Source of the DNA: Rhabditoides inermis
Taxonomy: Eukaryota; Nematoda; Chromadorea; Rhabditida; Rhabditidae
Length of the DNA stretch: 64,000 nt
Direction of reading: 5' to 3'
Assembly: GCA_963966185.1 (NCBI GenBank)
Contig: CAWZYM010000139.1
Location: 760,001 to 824,000 of the forward strand
Made by a program: the position numbers and the translations under genes. The notes under the pieces are model-generated. The model did no database searches. It saw only the letters and a list, made by a program, of their open reading frames with translations, and was not told where the DNA came from. Below, one piece after another: positions 55,518-64,000 of the stretch; position 1 is the first letter of the stretch, and each line of letters starts with the position of its first letter.

Positions 55518-56894
55518 ATTGACTGATTTCGATCACCAGAAACCATTGTAATGGATAGATGCCGGAGAATACATGTGTTATAGTAACGGATTGTCTGTAT
55601 ATCAAGTGTTTTCAGTCTGTCAACTACATGTATTCTCTGGTGCTGGAGGTGCAGTCGAAGGACTGCGAGGGCAGGAACGAGCCGGTGGCGTGGCAGAGAC
55701 TCGCCGAGGAGTTCTGTGTCAGTCGCTCTTACTTCAATATGTGCTCAATAGGCTTTGCACCTATTTATAATGTTCAGATCGCGCGGAGGCACGGGCTGAA
55801 GATGTTCGGGATAGATCACAAGGAGTATAAGAAGGTGAGAGAGAGGGGGGGGAGATAGAGAGAGAGGAGGAAAAGAAGAAGAGAGAGGAAGAGAGAAGAG
55901 AGAGGGAGAGAGAGGGGAGAGGGGAGAGAGATAGGAAAAGACAGAGAGAGGGGGAGAGAGAGAGGGAGAGAGGAAGAGAGGGAGGGAGAGAGAGAGGGGA
56001 GGGAGAGAGAGAGGGGGGAGAGAGTTGACTTCCTCTCTCCCAGGCAATCGAAGCTCTCTGGCAGGCGGAGCGGGAACGCAAGAAGAAGCAGAACGTCACC
56101 AAGAACGAGGTTCTTTTTTGAACATTTAAATTTGTATTTGGATATTATTGACGATTGTTACTACAAGATTACTTCAAAAATCCGTCGTCTTATATATTAT
56201 GTATGAGAAACGTATAATGTAAGATAGAGTTCAATCGTTCTATGCTCATATCTTCCTCATTCCACAGGACCACTACCTCCTCAACCACACTTCGTTGAAG
56301 TACCTGTGTGGGCGGGGATCCATCAAGGACCTCGACTCCGACCCCCACGTGAGTGTCTGTCGTCGGCGAGAGATTGATAATTTAGTGGTGTTGATCGATA
56401 GTATTTTATTTTCTCTATTTATACAAAAATGGTGAAAAGCTTAACAGAATGAATTCACGGAGAGTGAATTGCGTTTATGAATTGAGACAAATTTGAATTT
56501 CGGCTGCATTGCACTGTCATATTGTAGGTATCGCTGGTCTTTGAGTTTTCAAGTGTTTTTGAAACGTACTTGTTCTCTGACATATGGAGATACATTGAGG
56601 CAGACATAGATTAGATTTATAGATTTTCTTGAATGGGGAACTGTCTTTACCTTTACTTGTCTCTAATTATTTATTAGCGAATTAGAGATAGGAACGCCGA
56701 GGAAAATATATAAAAAAAATGTTTTCACTAAAAACATGATTCAAGCGCGAACTTTTTATAGATCTCGATGTGGCGAGACGTATTCGAGTTCTCCTCGGAT
56801 GAGAGTGGAGTGGGATACTGGAGGATACGGGAGGGCGCGGAGGCGGAGTGTACCCAGCAGGGAGTCTATATCGGTGCGCGCTCTCTCCCCCCTC

Positions 56895-56928
<34 letters not shown>

Positions 56929-59900
56929 TGAGAGGTACTGTAAGATTAATACAGGTGATATTCAGTGTACACGGAGGCAGTTATCGATGCTGATCTTGCA
57001 TCGCGAGAGGAGAGGCGGGAGCTGCCGTGGTATGAGGAGGGAAGGAGGGGGAGGGAGAGGGGCGAGGTGGGTGCTCCGAGCAAGGGTGTGTGGTAGAATG
57101 TTGTTGACGCGGGGCGGACACTTACCCCCCAGCCCCGATCTCTAACGTTTTGGTACCGAAGGTGGGCATCGGAATTCCAAACAGAACTGCGTCGGCCAAA
57201 ATTGCCCACGGGCATTCTCCGGCCGGAAATCCGGCTTTGAAATTTCGCGTTTCGCGTAACCTCTTCTTACGACCAATTCACCACAGCCAGCGTGGCCGAA
57301 TGGCTAGCGAGCTTGTCTAGTAAACTGGTGGCGCGGGTTCGATTCCCGCTTTTTTACAAGTGGGTATGATAAAATCACTGTTGAACAACAACTTTTTTTT
57401 GATTTCTGTGGTCTGGAACATGAAGAGACAGTATCGAATTGACTTATGTCGATTTTTGAAATTGATATCTATCGATATCAATACTAATCACAAAAATCAA
57501 TCTATTATCGCGATAGCTGGCACATTTCTGTGAAACATTCTCACCTTCGAGAATCATCAAATAAAGGCCAAAAAAATGCAGCGGGAATCGAACCCGCGCC
57601 ACCAGTTTACTAGACAAGCTCGCTAGCCATTCGGCCACGCTGGCTGTGGTGCATTGGTCGTAAGAAGAGGTTACGCGAAACGCGAAATTTCAAAGCCGGA
57701 TTTCCGGCCAGAGAATGCCCGTAGGCAATTTTGGCCGACGCAGTTCTGTTTGGAATTCCGATGCCCACCTTCGGTACCAAAACGGTAGAGATCGGGGCTG
57801 GGGGGTAAGTGTCCGCCCCGCGTGAGACTGAAATCGCTCGTTCAGCTATTTTGACGCTATATACGGTAGCAACTTTGTTAAATGTTTTTAGAAGACAAAT
57901 GTGTTCAAGCGCGGCAAGGATTCTGAAAGCGAGGAGGAGAAGGAGCAGGAACAGGTGGAGGAGGTGGTGGAGCAGCGAAGGGAGCAGAGAATGGAGGAGG
58001 AGTTTCAGCCAGTGGAGAGGCAGCAGCAGGGTTCCGGTGGATTTGCCATGTCCCGGATGGATGAGGAGAAGGAGAAGGAGGAGCAGGAAGGTCAGCCTGT
58101 GGAGGTGGAGCAGAGCAAGGACCACCCGGGCGGATTCGGGTTCGTGTCCCGGGAGGAGAAGGAGCCGGTGACAGTATCGGATGAGGAGACGTACTACAGT
58201 GGAGTGGAGGGGGAGGAGAGGATGGGTGAGTGGGGCTGAGAGAATTAGTCTTAGAGAATGGATATGGAACAAGTGTTGTATGATAGGATTGAAATTGTGA
58301 ATGATTGGCTGTTTATATGCTATAACATTGGTTGTGGGTCATGTTGACATGAAGGAGAATATGATGAGGTGAGTAGATAGTCTTGACAAGAACGAATTGG
58401 GTAACTGGTTGAGTTAACTAGAGGCTTATGTTGACAACATCGGCTTGATATATTGAAAAATATATGTTCATTATCAATACATAAATGCTGCTTGAAACAT
58501 GTTCACATTTATGAATGCATTCTCCCTGATTTCAGCCCGTTCTCCGCTCTCCGATTCGGACATCAGCGATGATGTGGGTTGGAATTCAATCATGTTTTTT
58601 CTACGCGATTTCATGTTGTGAATTATTCGGAAAATGATTTTGAAAAGTATATTGAATAGGGCATATATGGCGCGCGAATTGTGCGGAGCTAAAGAAATGA
58701 AGGGATCATTACCTCCACTCTTGGATTTCAGGATGCGATAGTGTCTCCCCACTTGTCGTCCTGTTCCGATGAGGATGAGATGGAGAGACGAGTAGAGCGG
58801 AAGGAAGACAAGAGGAGGAAGACAGAGCAGAGAAATAGGGACAAGGTGGGGGGGGGGGGGGTTATAGTGATGTACGTGAATGACCGTTTCAACAATTGTA
58901 AACTGTATTCGTTGTGTGGTGCGTAATATTGCTGGTTCAGTGTTTAGTTGTATGAGTGGTCGGCGTTATGAAGTCCATGTACGAGTGTCGATTGGAATTC
59001 TGGTGATGGGGAATGCTTTTACAGGCTGCCCGTCGGCTGGCGCGCCAGAAGAAGCTCGAGAGAAGAAGCAGGCGAGACGGGGTGGAGAAGAGGGAGCAGG
59101 AGGAGCGAGAGGGGAAAGAGGAGGAGGAGGAGACGGAGGAGGAGGAGGAGGAAGAGGAGAGTGACGAGGAGGTTCTCGGAATCTATGCCGCAAGTCCGCG
59201 GAAGACGGAGAGACCACTGGCGCCTTTGGTGGTGCTGGAGGATGTATGGGATAGCGAGGAGGATGAGGAGAAGGAGGAGATGGAGGAGGAGGGGGAGGAG
59301 CAGCCGACTAAACACGGAGAAGGTGAAGACAGCGACGTGGAGATTCTCGGTATACACGACAACACTGAGGACGACTCGGAATCATTCTCAGTGCCCGTGG
59401 CCTTTGATCAGCTGGAGGAGAGGGAGAAGGCTCTGCTGGAGAGGGAGCAGGCAATGGAGGAGAGGGAGCAGGAGCAGGTGCGCAGGGAGCAGGCGCTGGA
59501 GCAGCGGGAGGAGCAGCTGCAGCGGAATGAGAGTGCTGCATTGGCGTGGCAGACTGGTCTGGAGAGGAGGGAGGAGGTGACCGAGCAGGCCAGGCGGGCA
59601 CTCGACCAGCTCTCACGGCAGATGGAGCAGAGCAGACAGAGGGTACAACACCACGAGGCCAATATACAACACAGGGAGAGGCGCGTTTTTATTGTATTGA
59701 TATTTCATATGAATCATAGTATGAGATATTTGCAGGTTCATTCTTGAGCGTGAGCAGGATGTGGAGAGGCGTGAGCGGGCGGTGGGGGAGAGGGAGCAGT
59801 CGGCTGCGCAGGCGAGGGAAAAGGAGGAGGGGCAGGAGGAGGGGCAGGGTGGTCTGCGCGGCTTCGCGGCCCATTTGGTGGGGGCGATCGTCGCCTGCGT

Positions 59901-61222
59901 GCGTCTCCACCACGACAGATACGCCAAGAAGGTGCCGGTGAGTCGACCACTCTACACCTATGCATTGTACAGTGAAAACTGGTAAAGGGTGCTTTCGTTC
60001 AATGGTATAAATGAAATTCAGTCTATAGTGTTTCATATCATTTTAAATTGTTATAATTGTGGTGTATGCGTATGACTATAGTATTCTACTTGCAGCTTGC
60101 CCGTCTGCCTATGATCCTTCAGGTCACATCGGGAGAGTACATCTCCTTCGAAGACATATACGGGTGCGGCATGCGAGAAGTGGGTGATTGATTGAATATC
60201 GATTTCATTTATTGATCTTTTTTATTTATTTAGGTGATTGAGCGCTATTGCTCCAAATGGGTGGAGATAGTGGACGATGCGCGTAGTGGAACGGTGAGAG
60301 ATAGATAGGTTTATTACCGATAACATGGAAAAAAACGCAATTATAAACAAAAAGTGAGCAATACAAACGGCAGGTATAAACGGGGTTTCAATGATATTGA
60401 ACACGAACATAATCACATAGTATTACATGGAAAAGGAAGTGGGGGGAGAGCTCTCTATAGGTTGCGCAATTTGCTAGGTGGCATGAGATCTAATGTAGAG
60501 AGTTGTGATTTGAAGATAGAGGGATCATTGATGGAGATTAGGTCACGAGAAAGCGCATTCCATATTGCGAAGGTTCTGCTTAAAAAAGTGCTGGTACGGC
60601 CTGTGTGATCAAATGATGGAACAATTCTAAATTCATGAGAGCCACGAGTACGAGATGGAATAATTGCAAAAAGACCATGATAGTCCAATATAGTTTTCGA
60701 GTGGATTACTTTGTGAATGTATGTGACATCATTCAAGAATCGTCTATTTTCGAGAGTTTGAAGATTGAAAAGCTCAAGGCGTTGAGGATATGATAGGCTG
60801 CGCCCGATACGCTGACACACACGACGAGTATAATAGCGTTGTATGCTCTCAATTAGGTTTACAGAAGCAACATCAGTAGGGTTCCAGAGCTCAGTGCAAT
60901 ATTCTAATTTACAGCGAAAATAGGTTGTGTATGCGGTGATCAGTAGTGTGGGATTTCGTGTTTTGTATGTCCGAAAAAAATCATTTATAGAATACAGAGT
61001 TTGTTGAATTATTTGTTTGAAATGATCACGGAACAATAAGTTATTACTCATGAGAATACCAAGATCCTTTGCAGAATCTACTGGTTTGAGAGTTGAGTCG
61101 TGGACGATATAAGTGTGCTTTGGATTCCGCTTGCCTACATGCAATATTTGAGATTATCGATTTATCGATTTTATAAGTTCTTCGTGTTTCAGGTGGACTT
61201 GCGGTACAAGAATGACGAGTAA
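52001..61222 (+). CDS. LOTUS-cluster paralogue 4: N-terminal module, coiled coil, C-terminal LOTUS-like domain
   Basis: Twenty exons with agreeing phases: 52001-52054, 52242-52289, 52386-52451, 52510-52568, 52660-52771, 55068-55192, 55367-55436, about 55619-55835, 56044-56109, 56268-56348, 56762-56873, 56966-57066, 57892-58225, 58536-58573, 58732-58845, 59024 to about 59681, about 59736-59939, then about 60096-60179, 60234-60293 and 61193-61222. The N-terminal module parallels paralogue 1: [30 protein letters not shown] and MWRDVFEFS. An acidic/Gln-rich region and a long coiled coil ([13 protein letters not shown] to [12 protein letters not shown]) follow. The end is LOTUS-like: [37 protein letters not shown], and a final LRYKNDE. 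One intron seems to be GC-AG (about 59681). Intron 5 hosts a whole STAR gene; others host a minisatellite, a tRNA-bearing palindrome and a LINE fragment. Probable RNA or Vasa-helicase partner, by inference. Confidence 0.65.
52743..53315 (+). repeat. ~57-bp minisatellite that repeats an exon end and its splice donor
   Basis: About ten copies of ATGTTCGAGGAG|GTGCGTGGGAGG..GGGAACGATTGGAAGAAGAGAG, with a G-run of variable length. The first copy is the true end of exon 5 of paralogue 4 (ARMFEE) and its GTGCGT donor. Later copies carry the same coding end and donor, and the last has GTCAGT instead. Confidence 0.85.
53777..54794 (-). CDS. STAR-family RNA-binding protein (QUA1-KH-QUA2), nested gene
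   Basis: Exons 54794-54760, 54696-54637, 54581-54510, 54465-54283, 54244-54139, 54094-53994, 53946-53830 and 53795-53777. All phases agree, 230 residues. QUA1-like dimerisation helices: [12 protein letters not shown] and [14 protein letters not shown]. The KH domain starts [20 protein letters not shown] and continues [14 protein letters not shown], then [20 protein letters not shown], the extended STAR-type KH. QUA2 is [11 protein letters not shown]. This matches QKI/GLD-1/ASD-2 proteins, which bind ACUAAY-type motifs in 3' UTRs or introns to control translation and splicing. The C-terminus stops right after QUA2, so the usual tail is missing. An upstream 5' exon is possible. It lies wholly in intron 5 of LOTUS paralogue 4 on the opposite strand, so antisense interference is possible. 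Confidence 0.85.
55447..55515 (+). repeat. (CT)n microsatellite
   Basis: Nearly pure CT tract in the intron following 55436 of paralogue 4. Confidence 0.9.
55836..56034 (+). repeat. Polypurine GA/GGA tract in intron
   Basis: About 200 bp of interrupted GAGA and GGGA, spanning almost all of the intron between two exons of paralogue 4 (donor near 55836, acceptor CCCAG at 56043). Confidence 0.9.
57108..57825. mobile_element. Long inverted repeat with a tRNA-like sequence in each arm
   Basis: Arms of about 245 bp (57108-57351 and 57580-57825) are near-perfect inverted copies around a spacer of about 228 bp. Each arm ends internally in a tRNA-like sequence: GCCAGCGTGGCCGAATGG, an anticodon arm AGCTT-GTCTAGT-AAACT, and T arm GCGGGTTCGATTCCCGC. 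It sits in an intron of LOTUS paralogue 4. Most likely a foldback, tRNA-derived element. Confidence 0.72.
57293..57352 (+). tRNA. tRNA-like sequence, CTA in anticodon position (pseudo)
   Basis: The D-arm start resembles Ser/Leu tRNAs (GTGGCCGAATGG). The seven-base loop GTCTAGT puts T at position 33 and CTA as anticodon, which would read UAG. The acceptor 3' side does not pair (TTTTTT follows the T arm), so it is probably a pseudo-tRNA. The inverted copy lies at about 57580-57642 on the minus strand. Confidence 0.45.
60307..61146 (-). mobile_element. 5'-truncated LINE fragment (C-terminal reverse transcriptase)
   Basis: An open frame at 61144-60455 encodes the thumb/C-terminal part of a non-LTR retrotransposon [21 protein letters not shown], then [18 protein letters not shown] and [17 protein letters not shown], typical of CR1/Jockey/RTE-like LINEs. 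The catalytic FADD region is absent, so this is a dead 3' copy. It is inserted antisense in the last intron of LOTUS paralogue 4, just before the LRYKNDE exon. Confidence 0.82.
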
Positions 61223-61921
61223 GAGAACTGTGAGAAGATGTGAAATGATACTGTGCTTTATGTTTTGTTCTGTTGTGTCCTCGGCAGCATATTATTTTCA
61301 TAGTGTGTATCTTTGTTATTTTTTTAGAAATGTGAATGAATGGTGAGTGAATGAAGGTCTGTGAAGAATGCTGTGGTTCATTGTCTGTTTTTCACGAGTT
61401 GTGTGTCTCGCTAGGAATATCTCGAAAGACCTTTGCACTCTCCCGGCGGCCGCGTGTATTTTGATGTGTTATCGAGATTGGTTGGTGGTGTTTACGGGTC
61501 AGCCAGCCGACACACTCTCTCTCACTTTCTCTCGCTGCTCCCTATCTCTGCTACTCACTTGTCTCGATTCTACGATCTGGTTGAGTTATGTTTATATGAA
61601 TGTTTATAAGAGGTTAGCGACTCAAATTGTCTGATTTAATAACTCTTTGATTCATTTCATGTGCCAGACTGACAGGTGGTGGAGACATTATCTATCATCA
61701 ATATTTTGTCCATATATTGCACCTCGGTCGCTGTCCGTTGCCCATCCGTCTTTCTGCAGTCTCGTTCTTCTATCATCCTCCCCCCGTTGCAGTGTGTATG
61801 TTGCCGGAGTCTCTGTCCCGCCTGATTTCGGCATTGTCATTATCGAATAAAACATGAATGTTTTCTGTTCTTTTACGGTACTCTTCTTGCACTCTTGTCC
61901 AGCATCCCCCCGTTGCAGTGT
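61223..61921. other. Spacer between LOTUS paralogue 4 and ECHS1
   Basis: Contains the 3' UTR of paralogue 4. From 61775 it holds a near-copy of the ECHS1 leader: CCCCCCGTTGCAGTGTGTATG, with an open frame MLPESLSRLISALSLSNKT at 61798-61857. No other gene seen. Confidence 0.5.
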
Positions 61922-63412
61922 ATGTTGCCCCTGTCGCTATCCCATCTAGCTGGCTGTCGCGCATCTGCCGCCTCTCTAGCCTGGAAGGCGTGCCGGGCGG
62001 CGAGTACTGGTGGGCGGCTGTTCTTGTGCTTGACATGAGATGTGATCAGTCCCTTCGATACGGCTTGTTAGCTGTGTGAAGTTGTAATACAGATTGGCTA
62101 GAAGGCAGAGAGAGAGAGCGAGAAAGGGAGATGTCTTTGTTTCCAGCCGCTGCCGCCCCGGAGATGATCAAGGTGGAGTTGGTTGGCTTTAAGGGGAACG
62201 TGGGTCTGATCACCCTGCACCGACCGAAGCACCTCAACGCACTCTGCAAACAGCTCATGGGGGAGGTGCGTGTGTGTTTGTCAGTTTGTGTTTTGTATTT
62301 CACATTGTTGACAAGTTCTGTGGTACAAAGTGACGTGTTTGGTCTATTAAAACTGACAGTATCTTGAGGATATTAGTAGAGTTGATGGGACTGAGATAGT
62401 AGATAACCGTGGGTGACCGTGGGTGATTCTAACGAAAATTAGATAATTAAAGAGAGAAGAATCTGTATGCTTTCAGCTGCGCACAGCGTTGTTGGATCTG
62501 GATGCGAACAAGCAGGTGGGGGCGATTGTTCTCACCGGAGGCGACCGCATATTCGCAGGTGGGGGTGGGAAGGAGTGATTGCGACTTGGATGCCCATTGT
62601 TAGGTTAGGATGTTTTATACAAATTTATGCGTTTGAAATATTGGCCAGAAGGCGTTGGTGACAAAGCTTCATTGATAGATTCAACGTAGATCTAGTGGAA
62701 AAAATTCTTCTAAATTTTTGATGTATGCGAGAATCGTGGGGTAACTATGATTTTGATAAGATGTGATTAAATAATGCATTTGTCCATAATCTGGGTTTCA
62801 AGCCGGCGCGGATATCAAAGAGATGGCAGTGCGGGACTTTGCGACCACCATAAGTGGAGAGGACAAGTTCCTCGAGGTGAGAGGGGGGAAGGAGAGAAAG
62901 AGAGAGGGAGGGAGGAGAGGGAGGGGGATGGAGATGGAGAGGAAGGGAGAGAAGGAGAGAGAGAGGGAGGTAGAGGGGGGAGGGGGAGAAGGGGGGAGAG
63001 GGAGAGAGATATACTGTCTTTTCGGCAGGAATGGGACGCTTTCTACGCCGTCCGGAAGCCGATAATCGCGGCTGTCAACGGGTTGGTTTTTGTTCAAATT
63101 ACGAACAGAACTTCCTATCAAAGTGTTCAATAAAGGCATGTATAGAGAGGAGGGTTGAAGAGGGAGGGAGAGGGGACACAGGGATGGAGAAGAGCTGCTT
63201 GCTATTCCAGGTGGTGTCTGGGCGGAGGGAATGAGATGGTGATGATGTGTGACATTGTGTATGCGGGAGAGAAGGCCATCTTCGGACAACCGGAAGTCAA
63301 CATCGCAACCATCCCTGGTGGGTGCGGGGAGTACTGGAAAGATTTACATGATTAACAACCACAAGAAAAATAAATAGTTCTTAATCTTTCTAGTACTAAC
63401 TCTCTCTTTCTC

Positions 63413-63456
<44 letters not shown>

Positions 63457-63812
63457 ACATACAACACGGCGGTGGTACACGGGCACGCCCCCATCGCCAG
63501 TTGTGTGGTGGCCCTGGCCGAATAAACCTCTTTCTATTGTGTTGGTTATCTGAGGGGAACCAGGGCTCTACCTTGCGGAGCCACTACGACTCCCACGGGT
63601 GAAGCTGACCCGTGGCTTGGGTATTTACTACTTGCGGCCTGTGGAGTATTGACGAGCTTGCCGCTACACGAGCTGGAGCAGTGCAGGGTTACATTCATGT
63701 TTCTGATTTACATTTTTGATTGTGAGCAAATCCGAATGTCAATGATTTCTTTTCAGGCGAGGGCGGCACGCAGCGTTGGTCGCGCGTCGCTGGAAAGTCC
63801 ATGGCTATGGAG
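61922..63812 (+). CDS. ECHS1: Mitochondrial enoyl-CoA hydratase, partial (first seven exons)
   Basis: Short-chain enoyl-CoA hydratase: adds water to trans-2-enoyl-CoA in mitochondrial beta-oxidation and valine breakdown. Exons 61922-62009, 62147-62265, 62477-62558, 62803-62876, 63029-63081, 63211-63317 and 63757-63812; all phases agree, and the gene continues beyond the window. Exon 1 encodes a mitochondrial presequence ([23 protein letters not shown]). Crotonase signatures follow: [23 protein letters not shown] (oxyanion-hole loop), then [20 protein letters not shown] and [20 protein letters not shown], with the catalytic Glu residues in the GNE.. and ..PGGEGG-type positions. The GTTGCAG just before the ATG may be a trans-splice or UTR acceptor. 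Introns carry (GA)n and (CT)n tracts at 62881-63012 and 63416-63456. Confidence 0.92.
63318..63756 (+). other. ECHS1 intron with possible repeat insertion
   Basis: After a (CT)n tract there are about 200 bp of GC-richer sequence (CGGTGGTACACGGGCAC to CGCTACACGAGCTG), unlike the surrounding intron. It may be a dispersed repeat, but no termini are visible. Confidence 0.35.
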
Positions 63813-64000
63813 GTGGGAGAGCAAGGGATCTCTCTCTTTCTCTCCCCTCTCTCCCTCCCTCTCTCTCTCTCTCTCTCTTTTTCACATTTGTGTCTGTATG
63901 ATACATATGCACGACTGCTCTTTTTTCCTCATCACGGGAGTGTTTGAGGGTTGTGATTGTATCTCACAGTCAGACGATAAGATAAACGTATGACGTTTTC

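Noticed and set aside
60455..61144. A host gene of 229 codons on the minus strand
   Set aside because: It has the C-terminal reverse-transcriptase pattern of a truncated LINE and lies in an intron of a plus-strand gene.
1..64000. Spliced-leader RNA gene or telomeric repeats to confirm a nematode
   Set aside because: I found neither a recognisable SL RNA sequence nor TTAGGC arrays, so the taxonomic call rests on weaker signs.

Overview
This is a eukaryotic, animal-type window. Genes are split into many short exons with GT..AG introns whose 3' ends read TTTCAG, TTTGCAG or TTATAG. There are tRNA-derived repeats, TIR elements, a LINE fragment and many (GA)n/(CT)n microsatellites. I think the host is most likely a nematode: short introns with TTTCAG acceptors, TACTGTAG-type intron repeats, a GLD-1/QKI-like STAR gene, a C-type-lectin-like secreted gene and LOTUS-like genes. 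I cannot name the genus, and the nematode call is inference. All exon models were made by hand from splice signals and reading phase.

Left third (30-18949): a head-to-tail concatemer of seven Helitron-like units. Each unit begins TCTC.. and ends ..CTAG, and the 3' end of one abuts the 5' start of the next. Six units are non-autonomous (about 1.0-2.1 kb). Five of the seven carry clusters of tRNA-like modules; units 4 and 6 carry one antisense module each, and units 1 and 5 appear identical. Unit 6 (9183-17556) is the autonomous member. It has a 1908-codon ORF joining a Ulp1/C48-like protease, a HUH replication-initiator (RepHel) domain and a PIF1-type helicase. The array ends 26 bp from the stop codon of the neighbouring host gene.

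Middle (18950-35690): a minus-strand secreted C-type-lectin-like gene of 13 exons (18976-23334), with a 1.4-kb palindromic element in intron 2. Next come a tiny secreted-peptide gene (25038-25316), a minus-strand secreted protein of unknown family (26169-27517), a 5-kb gene-free stretch holding several small TIR elements, and a ZDHHC24-like palmitoyltransferase (32476-35687).

Right (36316-61222): a cluster of four same-strand paralogous genes, each ending in a LOTUS/OST-HTH-like domain with shared intron positions. The two outer, long paralogues also share an N-terminal module I do not recognise. The first has a long FG/RGG-like disordered middle, which recalls germ-granule proteins. A complete minus-strand STAR (QUA1-KH-QUA2) RNA-binding gene (53777-54794) is nested inside an intron of the fourth paralogue. 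The same paralogue also holds a donor-site minisatellite, a tRNA-bearing inverted repeat and an antisense LINE fragment.

The window ends inside ECHS1 (mitochondrial enoyl-CoA hydratase), from 61922. Nothing suggests an operon-type pathway. The functional themes are RNA regulation (LOTUS cluster plus STAR gene) and very active mobile DNA.
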